Source: Pseudomonas sp. ML96
GTDB taxonomy: Bacteria > Pseudomonadota > Gammaproteobacteria > Pseudomonadales > Pseudomonadaceae
Reading direction: 5' to 3'
Assembly: GCF_000761545.1 (NCBI RefSeq)
Contig: NZ_JPMY01000045.1
Span: 1-64,000, forward strand
Length of the DNA: 64,000 nucleotides
Each line of letters opens with the position of its first letter. The first letter of the stretch is position 1. The notes below the pieces were generated by a model, which saw only the letters and a list, made by a program, of their open reading frames with translations, did not search any database and was not told where the DNA came from. Below, piece by piece: positions 15,973 through 24,817 of this stretch. The position numbers were made by a program, and so were the translations under genes.

Positions 15973-16262
15973 AGAAGATCTGCTCCATCTACAAGAGCCC
16001 GCGCAAGAACGAGATGTACCTCTACGTGCTCAAGGCCGATGCCCTCAAACGCGTGCCTGAGGGCCTGCTGGCCGCCTTCGGCGCGCCGCAGCTGTGCTTC
16101 GAGATGATCCTAACCCCGGAGAAGAAGCTGGCCCGCGAGGACATCGTCCAGGTGCTGGAGAACCTCGACAAGCAGGGTTATCACCTGCAGATGCCGCCGC
16201 CCGAGGACGACTACATCGAGCACCTGCCGGAAGAACTGCTGCGTCGCAACGACCCGGTCTGA
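15969..16262 (+). CDS. ycgL: YcgL family protein
   Basis: A 97-residue cytosolic protein of the YcgL family, a small alpha/beta fold of unknown function conserved in gammaproteobacteria. Recognisable blocks are CSIYKSPRKNEMYLYV and FEMILTPEKKLAREDI. Its ATG overlaps the rnd stop (ATGA) and its stop overlaps the next start (TGATG), so the three genes are one translationally coupled operon. Link to RNase D is by context only. Confidence 0.9.
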   Translation: MKKICSIYKSPRKNEMYLYVLKADALKRVPEGLLAAFGAPQLCFEMILTPEKKLAREDIVQVLENLDKQGYHLQMPPPEDDYIEHLPEELLRRNDPV

Positions 16263-17164
16263 TGCGCATCTTCCTGCTGGAGCACGACCGCGAGCGCTAT
16301 GCGCAGCTGTTGCCCGGACTCGAACTGTGCACCGACCCTGCGCAGGCGGCGAGCTGCCCGGTCTGGCTGGCCGAACCGGACCTGGCCGCGCCCCTGCTGC
16401 GCCAGGGCGTGCGCCCCGAATGGCTGCAGTCCACTTGGGCCGGCATCACGCCGCTGCTGGCGGACGACCTGCCACGCGATTACCGCCTGAGTCGGGCCGT
16501 CGGCATCTTCGGCCAACCGATGGCCGAATTCGTGCTGACTTACCTGCTGGCCCAGCGCCGCCGCCTGCTGGCGCGCCTGGCTAGCCAAGTCGAGCAGCGC
16601 TGGGACAACCAGCCGCCGCCCAGTCTGCGTGGCTGCAAGGTGCTGGTCGTCGGTGCTGGTGATATCGGCAGTGACATTGCCCGCCTGCTGGCGCCGTTCG
16701 GCGTGGAGCTGCGCGGCATCGCCCGCCAGCCGCGGCCGATTGCCCATTTTTCCGAGGTGCATGGCCTGGAGACGCTGGCCGAGCAGGCGGCCTGGGCCGA
16801 TTGCCTGGTCAACGTGCTGCCCAACACCCCGACGACTCAGGACCTGTATGACGCAGCGCTGTTCGCGCGCATGCGCTCCGATGCGCTGTTCATCAACTGC
16901 GGGCGTGGGGTGGCGGTGGTCGAGGCCGATCTGATCGAGGCACTGCGCGCCGGGCATCTGGCCGCTGCAGTGATCGACGTGTGTCGCGAGGAGCCGCTGC
17001 CGCCGGGGCATCCGTTCTGGGATGCGCCGCGCCTGCTGCTCACCGGGCACAGCTCGGCACCCACCGATCCGGCGCTGATGGCCGAGCTGTTCCAGGACAA
17101 CCTGCAGCGCTATCGCGATGGCCAGGCCTTACGCGGCGAGGTGGACTTCGCCCGCGGCTACTGA
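16262..17164 (+). CDS. D-2-hydroxyacid dehydrogenase (GhrA-like)
   Basis: A 300-residue NAD(P)-dependent dehydrogenase of the D-isomer-specific family. The Rossmann glycine motif GAGDIG is at 131-136. Family residues are seen in NCGRGVAVVEADLIEAL (binding Arg), VCREEPLPPGHPFW (Glu) and TGHSSAPT (acid-base His). It would reduce glyoxylate, hydroxypyruvate or a similar 2-keto acid. Last gene of the rnd operon. Confidence 0.87.
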   Translation: MRIFLLEHDRERYAQLLPGLELCTDPAQAASCPVWLAEPDLAAPLLRQGVRPEWLQSTWAGITPLLADDLPRDYRLSRAVGIFGQPMAEFVLTYLLAQRRRLLARLASQVEQRWDNQPPPSLRGCKVLVVGAGDIGSDIARLLAPFGVELRGIARQPRPIAHFSEVHGLETLAEQAAWADCLVNVLPNTPTTQDLYDAALFARMRSDALFINCGRGVAVVEADLIEALRAGHLAAAVIDVCREEPLPPGHPFWDAPRLLLTGHSSAPTDPALMAELFQDNLQRYRDGQALRGEVDFARGY

Positions 17165-17233
17165 CGGGCAGCCCTTGGCCGCGGATGCGTCTGCGGCTAG
17201 ACTGCCGCGCCTTTACCCGCTGTACTCTCGATC

Positions 17234-17683
17234 ATGGCCGCCCTCGTTCAACCCTTCTGGAAACGCAAGACACTCGCCCAACTCGACCAGGACGAGTGGG
17301 AGTCGCTGTGCGACGGCTGCGGCCTGTGCTGCCTGCAGAAGCTGGAAGACGAGGACGACGGCAGCGTCTACTACACGCGCATCGCCTGCAAATTGCTGGA
17401 CCTGAAGACCTGCCGCTGCAGCGACTACAGCAACCGTCGCGCGCAGGTGCCGGACTGCGTCCAACTCACCCCGGCGCAGGCCGACGAATTCAAGTGGCTG
17501 CCGCCGACCTGCGCCTACCGCCTGGTCAGCGAGGGCAAGGACCTGCCGCTCTGGCATCATCTGGTCTGCGGCGACCGCGATGCCGTGCACCACGAACGCA
17601 TTTCCCAGTCCGGGCGCATGCTCGCCGAAGGCAGCGTGGCCGAGGAGGACTGGGAGGATCACCTGATCTTCCGCGCCGGTTGA
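17234..17683 (+). CDS. YcgN family cysteine-cluster protein (UPF0260)
   Basis: A 149-residue protein with the N-terminal cluster CDGCGLCC (Cys26, 29, 32, 33) plus Cys residues in ACKLLDLKTCRCSDY and DCVQL, the family pattern suggesting an iron-sulfur or zinc site. No transmembrane segment. The family (YcgN) is widespread next to rnd/ycgL-type genes and has no established function. Confidence 0.87.
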   Translation: MAALVQPFWKRKTLAQLDQDEWESLCDGCGLCCLQKLEDEDDGSVYYTRIACKLLDLKTCRCSDYSNRRAQVPDCVQLTPAQADEFKWLPPTCAYRLVSEGKDLPLWHHLVCGDRDAVHHERISQSGRMLAEGSVAEEDWEDHLIFRAG

Positions 17684-17742
17684 GCGTTTGCCCCTCGGCG
17701 CGTGTCCAACCCGATTCATAGCCATCTGCATGGAGCTTTTCG

Positions 17743-18963
17743 ATGCCTGCCCGCAAGCTGCTGACCGCGACCCTTCTGCTTGGCCTGAGCTCGCCGCTGT
17801 GGGCGGCCAAGCGTGTCGATCTGGATTACCTCGTACGCTTCGTCCCCGGCGATGACCAGGCCGAAGTCAGCCTGACCCTGGAAAAGGGCGAGGTGGTGCG
17901 CAGTTTCGACTTCAACCTCGGCGACAAGGGCTACTACAGCGACTTCAAGACCGATGGCAACTGGGAGGCGAGCGGCGAGCAGCGCGGCACCTGGAAGCCG
18001 GCCAAGGGCAAGAGCACCCTGAGCTACAAGGTGCGCATCAACCATCCGCGCGACAACGGCAAGTTCGACGCGCGCATGACCGAGGACTGGGCCCTGCTGC
18101 GCGGCGACGACCTGGTGCCCAGCGCGCGTCTGGACAAGGACGAGAAGGTCGAGCTGGTCGCCCGCCTGCAGTTCGAGCTGCCGCAGGGCTGGAAGAGCGT
18201 AGAGACCGGCTGGCCGCGCGTGGACAAGAACAAGTTCCGCATCGACAACCCGTCGCGCCAATTCGACCGCCCCACCGGCTGGATGCTCGCCGGCAAGCTC
18301 GGCAGCCGTCGCGCCCAGCTCGGTGACACCGACGTCACCGTATCGGCTCCGGTGGGCGAGGGCATGCGTCGCATGGACATCCTCACCCTGCTGACCTTCA
18401 TCTGGCCCGAGGCCCAGGCGGTGTTCCCGCGCGACCCGGCCAAGCTGCTCATCGTCGGCGCCGGCGACCCCATGTGGCGCGGGGGCCTGTCGGCGCCCAA
18501 CTCGATCTTCTTCCACTCCGACCGCCCGCTGGTCAGCGAGAACGGCACCAGCTCGCTGGTGCACGAGCTGGTCCACGTATTCAGCCGCATCCGCGACACC
18601 GACAAGAGCGACTGGATCAGCGAAGGCCTGGCCGAGTACTACGCCATCGAACTGATGCGCCGTGCCGGCGGCATGAGCGAGGACCGCTACCAGGCCATCC
18701 GCAAGAAGCTGGTGAACTGGAGCAAGAAGGTCGGCAGCCTGCGCACCGAGAACTCCACCGGCCCGGTGACGGCGCGTGCGGTGCTGCTGTTGCAGGAGCT
18801 GGATCGCGAGATCCGCAAGAACACCGACAACCAGCGCTCGCTGGACGACGTCACCCGCGGCCTGATGCGCCTGGACAAGGCCAGCACTAAGGACTTCATC
18901 GAGATCAGCGAGAACGTCATGGGGCGCGGATCGGAAGTGCTCGACAGCAAACTGCTGCGTTGA
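17743..18963 (+). CDS. Secreted or periplasmic gluzincin-like metallopeptidase
   Basis: A 406-residue protein with a cleavable-looking signal peptide (LLTATLLLGLSSPLWAA). A zinc-peptidase motif HELVH is at 274-278, followed by EGLAEYYA with Glu294 as the likely third ligand, the arrangement of M1/M61-type gluzincins, although the spacing of 15 residues is shorter than the usual 18. The N-terminal 200 residues are beta-rich. I infer an envelope peptidase; its substrate is unknown. Monocistronic, followed by a hairpin. Confidence 0.75.
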   Translation: MPARKLLTATLLLGLSSPLWAAKRVDLDYLVRFVPGDDQAEVSLTLEKGEVVRSFDFNLGDKGYYSDFKTDGNWEASGEQRGTWKPAKGKSTLSYKVRINHPRDNGKFDARMTEDWALLRGDDLVPSARLDKDEKVELVARLQFELPQGWKSVETGWPRVDKNKFRIDNPSRQFDRPTGWMLAGKLGSRRAQLGDTDVTVSAPVGEGMRRMDILTLLTFIWPEAQAVFPRDPAKLLIVGAGDPMWRGGLSAPNSIFFHSDRPLVSENGTSSLVHELVHVFSRIRDTDKSDWISEGLAEYYAIELMRRAGGMSEDRYQAIRKKLVNWSKKVGSLRTENSTGPVTARAVLLLQELDREIRKNTDNQRSLDDVTRGLMRLDKASTKDFIEISENVMGRGSEVLDSKLLR

Positions 18964-18967
18964 ATGG

Positions 18968-18997
18968 TGGCGCCTTGACAGGCGCCCTTCATTTAAT
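18968..18997 (+). terminator. Terminator-like hairpin after the peptidase gene
   Basis: GGCGCC(T) at 18969-18974 pairs with GGCGCC at 18981-18986, and is followed by a T-rich stretch (CTTCATTTAATTT). Probably ends the peptidase transcript. Confidence 0.6.
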
Positions 18998-18999
18998 TT

Positions 19000-19022
19000 C
19001 AAATGACATGCATTCTCATTTG
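19000..19022 (+). promoter_or_regulatory. Fur-box-like palindrome upstream of the ECF sigma gene
   Basis: CAAATGA at 19000-19006 is a perfect inverted repeat of TCATTTG at 19016-19022, with CATGCATTC between. Length, AT content and the ATGA/TCAT arms fit a Fur operator. Iron-starvation ECF sigma genes are normally repressed by Fur, so iron control of the downstream sigma gene is likely. Confidence 0.6.
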
Positions 19023-19119
19023 GTGCTTGTCATCTCCTGAACCCGTACGGTCAGGCCTGCACCTGCCGTCGGAGTATTTGTGCGGGTATCGCGGGTCTTA
19101 AAGTTGTTGGAGCGCTGCG

Positions 19120-19653
19120 GTGGATGATCCGATCCGCCGTGGCATTTCCACGGCCTATTCCTCCTTCCATGGCGAGCTGGTGAAGTTCTTCGGCAAGCGC
19201 CTGGACAACACCAGCGATGCTGCCGACCTGGCGCAGGACGCCTTCACCCAGTGGCTCGATCGCGGCCGCGACAGCGATGTCCGCCAGCCACGTGCCTTTC
19301 TCTTCCAGATCGCCCGTAATCTGTTACGTGACCACTGGCGTCGCCAGCGTAGCCGCCCCCTGTCCGTCGAGTCGGAGAGCGAGTCGATGATCGAGCTGAA
19401 AGCCCCCGGCGGCCCTCAGGAGGTGGTAGAGCAACAACAGCGATTGCATTTGCTGGCTCAGGCACTGGATGATCTGCCGCCACGCCGGCGCGAGGCTTTC
19501 GTGCTGCACCGCTTCGATGGCCTTTCCCAGGCCGAAGTGGCGCAGCAGATGGGCATTTCGCTGAGCATGGTGGAGAAGCATGTGGCCAGTGCCTTGCTGC
19601 ATTGCAAGCGGAGGCTGGATGCCGAGATGGTGGCGGGGGGAGAGGAACGATGA
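19120..19653 (+). CDS. hxuI: FecI/HxuI-type iron-starvation ECF sigma factor
   Basis: A 177-residue extracytoplasmic-function sigma factor. Region 2 (about 10-75) carries DAADLAQDAFTQWLDR and RAFLFQIARNLLRDHWRR; region 4 (about 115-170) carries LDDLPPRRREAFVLHRFDGL and the HTH SQAEVAQQMGISLSMVEKHV. It should direct transcription of the receptor gene at 20703 when the receptor signals through FecR. The start is GTG at 19120. The hxuI name rests on gene order and receptor type recalled from P. aeruginosa PA1300-PA1302. Confidence 0.8.
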   Translation: MDDPIRRGISTAYSSFHGELVKFFGKRLDNTSDAADLAQDAFTQWLDRGRDSDVRQPRAFLFQIARNLLRDHWRRQRSRPLSVESESESMIELKAPGGPQEVVEQQQRLHLLAQALDDLPPRRREAFVLHRFDGLSQAEVAQQMGISLSMVEKHVASALLHCKRRLDAEMVAGGEER

Positions 19654-20606
19654 GCATGGATTCCAAGTGGCTGGCCGAGGAGCAGGCCGCCCAGTGGCTC
19701 AGTCGGCGTTCCAGTGCGTGTTTCTCGGCTGCAGATGAACAGCAGTTTCAGGACTGGCTGGGTGCCGCTGCACAAAACTCAGAGGCTTTCGCAGCGCTAC
19801 AGCAAATCTGGGCCGACTTCAGCCAGGTACCGCGCCCCGTGCTGGCACCAGTGCGCGCCGCGCCACCTCGTCGCCACTGGCTGCGCCATGCTGCCGCGGC
19901 CGCCTGTATCGTCGCCGGGCTGCTGTTCGTGCAGAGCGATTTTTCGCCGCAGGTGGCGACAGAGCAAAGCTTCTCGAGCAGCCCGCAGGCCGTAAGTGAG
20001 GTCGAACTGGCGGATGGCAGTCGGGTCATGCTCAATCTCGATTCACGTATCCAGGTGCGCTATTTCGAAGACCGCCGCGAGGTCGTGTTGGAGCAGGGTG
20101 CGGCCTTCTTCTCGGTAGCTCACGATGCCAGCCGCCCATTCACGGTGCATGCGCGCGATAGCCGGGTACAGGTGCTGGGCACGCGTTTCAGCGTGCTCAA
20201 GGGCGATGAGCACCTGGCCGTGGCGGTGGAGCAGGGGCGCGTGCGCTTCTCGGCCAGACCAGGAGAGGGTGGAGAGGCGACACTGACGGCCGGCGACGCA
20301 GCCGATCTGAACTATGCCAGTGCTGAGCTCGAGCGCTCGCGACAGACGCCGGCGGAGATAGCCAGCTGGCGCAGCGGGCAGCTGATCTTCCGCAATCGCC
20401 CGCTGGGACAACTGGCGGATGAGCTGTCGCACTATCGTCAGGCGCCGGTACGTCTCGCCGACCCAGCTCTGGCACAGCTACGTGTCTCCGGCAGCCTCGA
20501 TATCCATCGCCCCGATGCCTTCCTTGATGCGCTGCCGCACCTGCTGGCGGTACGTGTGGAGCGACTGGCGGATGGTCAGGCGCTGATTCATACAGCTACT
20601 AAATAA
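19650..20606 (+). CDS. hxuR: FecR/HxuR-type anti-sigma factor
   Basis: A 318-residue inner-membrane regulator. The cytosolic N-terminal domain (about 1-80) would bind the sigma factor, and has the DUF4880 look (EEQAAQWLSRRSSACFSAAD). One membrane helix follows (AAAAACIVAGLLFV, about 90-105), then the periplasmic FecR domain with ELADGSRVMLNLDSRIQVRY. The C-terminal part contacts the receptor signalling domain. Its ATG overlaps the sigma stop (ATGA). Confidence 0.85.
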   Translation: MSMDSKWLAEEQAAQWLSRRSSACFSAADEQQFQDWLGAAAQNSEAFAALQQIWADFSQVPRPVLAPVRAAPPRRHWLRHAAAAACIVAGLLFVQSDFSPQVATEQSFSSSPQAVSEVELADGSRVMLNLDSRIQVRYFEDRREVVLEQGAAFFSVAHDASRPFTVHARDSRVQVLGTRFSVLKGDEHLAVAVEQGRVRFSARPGEGGEATLTAGDAADLNYASAELERSRQTPAEIASWRSGQLIFRNRPLGQLADELSHYRQAPVRLADPALAQLRVSGSLDIHRPDAFLDALPHLLAVRVERLADGQALIHTATK

Positions 20607-20702
20607 AAATATTTTTCATTTGCAGGTGTGGGTGTTTCTCCTTTGTGCGTCTTCCTGGCCGTTCACCGTCGCTGATCGACGGTCCGTCGTACCCAGGGAG
20701 AC

Positions 20703-23243
20703 ATGATGAAAGCCCGTAGTACCCGCCGCATGCTCAACCGACTCGCGCTGATGTCCGTACTCATGGCAGGCAATGCCGTGGCGCAGCAGTTCAGCTTCGA
20801 CCTGCCGGCCCAGCCGATGGCCAATGCGCTGACCGCACTGGCCCAGCAGAGCCAGCTGCAGGTCCTGTTCAACGAGGCCGAACTTGAGGCTCTGCGCGCT
20901 CCGGCGCTGCTTGGCAGCTACACCCCGGAAGAGGCTTTGCAGCACCTACTGCTGGGCTCAGGCCTGGAGCTGGTACCGTCCGGCGACGGCTATGTGATTC
21001 GCGCCCGCGAGTCCGATGGCGCGCAGCTCGAGCTCGAAGCGCTGTCCGTGGTTGGCAATGGCTATGAAGTGGACTCCAGCAACGTCGGTCGTTCGACCCT
21101 GACCCAGGCTCATATCGAGCGCCAGCAGGCCGACAACATTCCCAGCCTGCTGCAGACGCTGCCGGGCGTGAGCATGGGTGGATCGCCCAAGCCGGGCGGG
21201 CAGACCATGAATATCTGGGGCCTGGGCGATGCCGAGGATGTACCGTTCACCGTGGATGGCGCGACCAAGAGCGGTTTCGAGCGTTACCAGCAGGGTACGG
21301 TGTTCATCGAGCCGGAACTGATCAAGCGCATTGAGGTGGAGAAGGGCCCGCACTCGGTCTACACCGGCAACGGCGGTTTCGGCGGCACCGTGCATATGGA
21401 AACCAAGGACGCCACCGATCTGCTGCAGGAGGGCCGCAACGTCGGCGCCATGCTCAAGTATGGTTACCACAGCAACGACCAGCAGAAGATCTACAGCGGT
21501 GCGGTGTACGGGCAGAGCGATGGTGGCATGGTCGACTCGCTGCTCTACCTGACTGGCCGTGACGGCCGTGACATCAAGCTGGCCGACAACCCGCCGGTCT
21601 CCAGCAACATTACCTATCCGATCAATCCAAAGCGCCTGCCCAACACAGCGCAGGACCTGGATGCCGGCCTGTTCAAACTCAATCTGCATCCCAACGAGGA
21701 ACACGACTTCGGCCTGTCCTGGTCACGCTCGAAAACCACGCGCTGGACGCCGTTTTCCTCCGCCAGCTACCCGACACCACCGACCCAGAGCAACATCAAC
21801 CAGTACGGCTATGAGGCTGCGCTGCGCCGTTTCCTGGCGCATCGCGACACCACCGACACCACCTGGTCGACCAAGTACAACTACCACCCGCTGGACAATC
21901 CGCTGGTGGACCTGATGCTCAACTACTCGCAATCGGACGTGGAGCAACTCGACGAGCGTGAACCCACGGCCTTCGTACAGGTGTCCACCGGCGGCCGCAG
22001 GATGCACACGGAGTACACCGACAAGCTGCTCGAGCTGCGCAACACCAGCCGCTTCGAAACCTACGAGCTGTCCCATGCCCTCACCACGGGGCTGGCCTGG
22101 CGTAGGCACAACCGTGACACGCTGATGTACATCCCAGGCAACACCTACAACAACGCCAACTACAACTACGGCTGGTTCCAGCCCACCTTCATGCCCAGCG
22201 GCGAGCAGGTTACCCAGAGCTTCTATCTGCAGGATGCGATCAGCTACGGCAACCTGACCGTGACGCCGTCGATGCGCTTCGACAGCGTGCGTAACGATGG
22301 CGATCCGAACCTCGCTCGCATCTACAACAATGCGGCGCGCGGCCACGACTACAGCAGCCAGACCTACTCCGGCTGGTCGCCACGCCTGTCGCTGTTCTGG
22401 ACCGCTACCGACCAGGTGGGGCTGTTCGCCGACTACACCGAGACCTGGCGTGCGCCGGTCATCGACGAGCAGTACGAGGTGCAGAACAGCACCACGCGCC
22501 CATCCACCAGTCGCGATCTCGACCCCGAGCGTATCCAGGCGCTGCGCGCCGGCAGCGTGATCAGCCTGCCGAACCTGATCGTGTCCGGCGACAACCTGCA
22601 GATTCGTACCACGCTGTTCCGCAATCACATCAAGGATGAGATCTTCAAGAACACCGGGGTCGGCTGTGAGGCGCAGTCGGCCAGCAATGGCACATTGTCT
22701 GGTAGCTGTGGCAGCACCCTGCCGCAAGGCAACTACCGCAACATCGGTGACCTGACCATTAAGGGCTTCGAGGTCGAAAGCTTCTACGATAGCGGGCGGA
22801 TGTTCGGTGCGCTGTCCTACTCCTGGATGACCGGCGAGCACGAAGGCGCCTACACCAATCCTTGGGGGCCAGATGTGTGGGCGCGCGATATCCCTCCGGC
22901 CAAGTGGGTGGCGACGGTCGGGGTGAAGATTCCGGAGATCGATGCCCAGGTCGGCTGGCAGGGTGAGTTCGTACGCAAGACCGACCGTCTTCCCAGCGAC
23001 AAGTATTCCGGTGGTATGGGCAGCTCGGTGGGTGATGTGTTCTATGACCAGTATGACAACGCCAGCTACGACACCCAGCGCATCTTCGCCGACTGGAAAC
23101 CCCAGCAGGGTGGCCTGAAGGGCACAGAGGTGAACTTCACCGTGGACAATCTGTTCAACCGCTTCTATCGGCCGGCGCTCAGCGGTGATCGTGCCTATGC
23201 CCAGGGGCGTAACGCCAAGATCAGCATCACCCGTTTCTTCTGA
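20703..23243 (+). CDS. hxuA: TonB-dependent haem/haemoglobin-type receptor with STN domain
   Basis: An 846-residue outer-membrane receptor. Signal peptide (about 1-27), STN signalling domain (about 28-100, FDLPAQPMANALTALAQQSQ), TonB-box-like segment LEALSVVG, plug domain (about 125-240, with IERIEVEKGPHS-like IKRIEVEKGPHSVYTG) and a 22-strand barrel ending in aromatic F. The plug and barrel resemble haemoglobin/transferrin-type receptors, including WRAPVIDEQYE. With the STN domain and the upstream sigma/anti-sigma pair it is expected to both import haem or haemophore cargo and signal its presence. Exact ligand is unproven. Confidence 0.8.
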   Translation: MMKARSTRRMLNRLALMSVLMAGNAVAQQFSFDLPAQPMANALTALAQQSQLQVLFNEAELEALRAPALLGSYTPEEALQHLLLGSGLELVPSGDGYVIRARESDGAQLELEALSVVGNGYEVDSSNVGRSTLTQAHIERQQADNIPSLLQTLPGVSMGGSPKPGGQTMNIWGLGDAEDVPFTVDGATKSGFERYQQGTVFIEPELIKRIEVEKGPHSVYTGNGGFGGTVHMETKDATDLLQEGRNVGAMLKYGYHSNDQQKIYSGAVYGQSDGGMVDSLLYLTGRDGRDIKLADNPPVSSNITYPINPKRLPNTAQDLDAGLFKLNLHPNEEHDFGLSWSRSKTTRWTPFSSASYPTPPTQSNINQYGYEAALRRFLAHRDTTDTTWSTKYNYHPLDNPLVDLMLNYSQSDVEQLDEREPTAFVQVSTGGRRMHTEYTDKLLELRNTSRFETYELSHALTTGLAWRRHNRDTLMYIPGNTYNNANYNYGWFQPTFMPSGEQVTQSFYLQDAISYGNLTVTPSMRFDSVRNDGDPNLARIYNNAARGHDYSSQTYSGWSPRLSLFWTATDQVGLFADYTETWRAPVIDEQYEVQNSTTRPSTSRDLDPERIQALRAGSVISLPNLIVSGDNLQIRTTLFRNHIKDEIFKNTGVGCEAQSASNGTLSGSCGSTLPQGNYRNIGDLTIKGFEVESFYDSGRMFGALSYSWMTGEHEGAYTNPWGPDVWARDIPPAKWVATVGVKIPEIDAQVGWQGEFVRKTDRLPSDKYSGGMGSSVGDVFYDQYDNASYDTQRIFADWKPQQGGLKGTEVNFTVDNLFNRFYRPALSGDRAYAQGRNAKISITRFF

Positions 23244-23408
23244 TCGATGGGCTGTCGGGGCGTGTGCGGCAGGGGTTGCAGCGCCCAATCAGGAGCATGT
23301 TCGCTAAGGAGCAGCGTGGTCGTTTTACCGCTGCTTCTCGCAGCGTTGCGAGTCGGCCAGAGGCCTCTGATCATGGGGGCTGAAGGGGGAAATGCGGCGC
23401 GGATCTGA

Positions 23409-23448
23409 ATGTCACGCAACTGACATGAAGGCTTCATCGCGGCGTCAT
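23409..23448 (+). promoter_or_regulatory. Four 11-bp-phased TGTCAT-like repeats (Pho-box-like)
   Basis: Seven-base elements ATGTCAC, CTGACAT, GCTTCAT and GCGTCAT start at 23409, 23420, 23431 and 23442, each separated by exactly 4 bp. The 11-bp phase and similarity to CTGTCAT match the layout of a Pho box or another OmpR-family operator, placed about 50 bp before the lipoprotein start. Individual sites are degenerate. Confidence 0.45.
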
Positions 23449-23498
23449 GGGACTGCGGCAACGTGCTCGGCCATTACAACAGCCAACACGGAGTCGCC

Positions 23499-24041
23499 AT
23501 GTCCATCCTCAAACCCCTGTCCGCCGCCTTGATGGTTGCGGCTCTCGCGGCCTGCGCCGCTCCCCAATCGGCCTCCAAGCCGGAGCCGCTGAACAACGAG
23601 GACTGGTACCAGGTCCGCAGCGAAACCCAGGTCATCCTGTTCGACGATCTCAAGGTCTTCCAGGACTACCTCGCCACCGGCAAGGCGCCGAACATGCGCA
23701 CTCTGGAAGAGAAGGACCCGGTCGGTGGCCAGGAAGTCATTCTCGCTCTGACCGCCGAAGACCAGGGCAAGGCGCTGGACAAGATCGCCGCCTACCGCTT
23801 CTTCAAGGTTGCCCAGGTGCCGGCTCATCCGTTCTATGGCGAAGTGCGTCAGGACGATGCCGTGTATGTGTTCAAGCGCTACGGCGACATGCAGGACATG
23901 ATCAAGCTGGGCGAGCCGATCTTCCGTTACACCGATATCGGTGGTGGCCCGGACGGCAAGACCGTGACCTACGGTCTGCAGAAGGAAGAAGGTCGTCCCG
24001 AGTCGACCATCGCCCAGTTCAAGAAGAACCACAGCCTCTGA
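23499..24041 (+). CDS. Putative lipoprotein of unknown function
   Basis: A 180-residue protein with a lipoprotein signal ending in LAAC (cysteine 19). The mature part begins with a short linker (APQSASKPEP) and is a compact alpha/beta domain; no family is recognised. The ATG at 23499 has GGAG six bases upstream; the in-frame start at 23463 lies within the leader. Monocistronic with its own terminator. Possible phosphate control is discussed with the repeats upstream. Confidence 0.75.
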   Translation: MSILKPLSAALMVAALAACAAPQSASKPEPLNNEDWYQVRSETQVILFDDLKVFQDYLATGKAPNMRTLEEKDPVGGQEVILALTAEDQGKALDKIAAYRFFKVAQVPAHPFYGEVRQDDAVYVFKRYGDMQDMIKLGEPIFRYTDIGGGPDGKTVTYGLQKEEGRPESTIAQFKKNHSL

Positions 24042-24060
24042 TTGTTGAGGCTGTGCCAGA

Positions 24061-24090
24061 CGCCCGCTCTATAGCGGGCGTTTGCGTTTT
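24061..24090. terminator. Intrinsic terminator
   Basis: An 8-bp stem CGCCCGCT/AGCGGGCG with a CTAT loop followed by TTTGCGTTTT. It ends the lipoprotein transcript and abuts the stop of the convergent HNH gene. Confidence 0.85.
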
Positions 24091-24443
24091 CAGCCCTCGG
24101 ATTTGCCCTTGAGCAGGGCTTCCAGTCCCGCGAAGGCCTTGTGCGTGACCTTGCTGCCGGAGCCGGCGACGGCCGCTTCTTCCTTCTGGTAATGCAGGTC
24201 GACCTGGCGCTGGTGCTCGTTGTCGTGGCAGTACAGGCACAGCAGCTCCCAGTTGGAGCCGTCTTCCGGGTTGTTGTCGTGGTTGTGGTCGCGGTGGTGC
24301 ACGGTCAGCTCGCTCAGGCGCTTGCCGCTGAACTCGCGGCCGCAGCGCCCGCAGATGTGCGGGTACATCTTCAGCGCCTTCTCGCGGTAGCTGGTTTCAC
24401 GCCGATGCTGGGCTTCGGCGAGTATCTGGTCGAGCTTGTTCAT
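24090..24443 (-). CDS. YajD-like HNH nuclease domain protein
   Basis: A 117-residue protein whose middle is an HNH finger: CGRCGREF supplies two Cys ligands, LTVHHRDHNHDNNPEDGSNW holds the catalytic His and Asn, and LLCLYCHDNEHQ supplies the second Cys pair and final His. Similar to E. coli YajD. The target and cellular role are unknown; the basic tail could bind nucleic acid. Single-gene unit. Confidence 0.85.
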   Translation of the reverse strand: MNKLDQILAEAQHRRETSYREKALKMYPHICGRCGREFSGKRLSELTVHHRDHNHDNNPEDGSNWELLCLYCHDNEHQRQVDLHYQKEEAAVAGSGSKVTHKAFAGLEALLKGKSEG

Positions 24444-24526
24444 GAGGGTACCTGTGGTCGGCTGGAACGCTGCCGGATGACGAGACTGCCAGAATAGGAC
24501 GAAAGCCGCCGCCGTTGGAGCTCTCT

Positions 24527-24817
24527 ATGCGTCCTCTATCGTTGTTGCTGATCCTGGCTCTGAGCGCATTCGCACAGGCCCAGCCCTCCGGCCTGCCCGG
24601 CACCGCTACACCACAGCCATACGGCCAGCCACAGGTGCGCAGCATCTCGCCGGCGCCGCGCAGCAGCCCGCCACTGCTGGTCAATCCGGCGCAGCCACAG
24701 CAGCGCGTGCCGCTGTCGAGTCCGCGGTCGTTGCCCAAGGATCAGCCGCTGCCGTCGCTGGACACCCAGCGCCGCAGCCAGGAAAAGCACCCGGCGGAGT
24801 CTATCGACAAGCCGTGA
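24527..24817 (+). CDS. Small secreted proline-rich protein
   Basis: A 96-residue protein with a signal peptide (LSLLLILALSAFAQAQ) and a mature chain rich in Pro, Ser and Gln with no cysteine and little predicted structure. The ATG at 24527 has TTGGAG about nine bases upstream. The last 17 bp overlap the end of the convergent membrane-protein gene. No family is recognised; a small periplasmic disordered protein is likely. Confidence 0.6.
   Translation: MRPLSLLLILALSAFAQAQPSGLPGTATPQPYGQPQVRSISPAPRSSPPLLVNPAQPQQRVPLSSPRSLPKDQPLPSLDTQRRSQEKHPAESIDKP

Noticed and set aside
20607..20702. Specific ECF-sigma promoter before the TonB receptor
   Set aside because: An AT-rich start and a CGTCTT string are present, but spacing and -35 match were not convincing enough for a feature.
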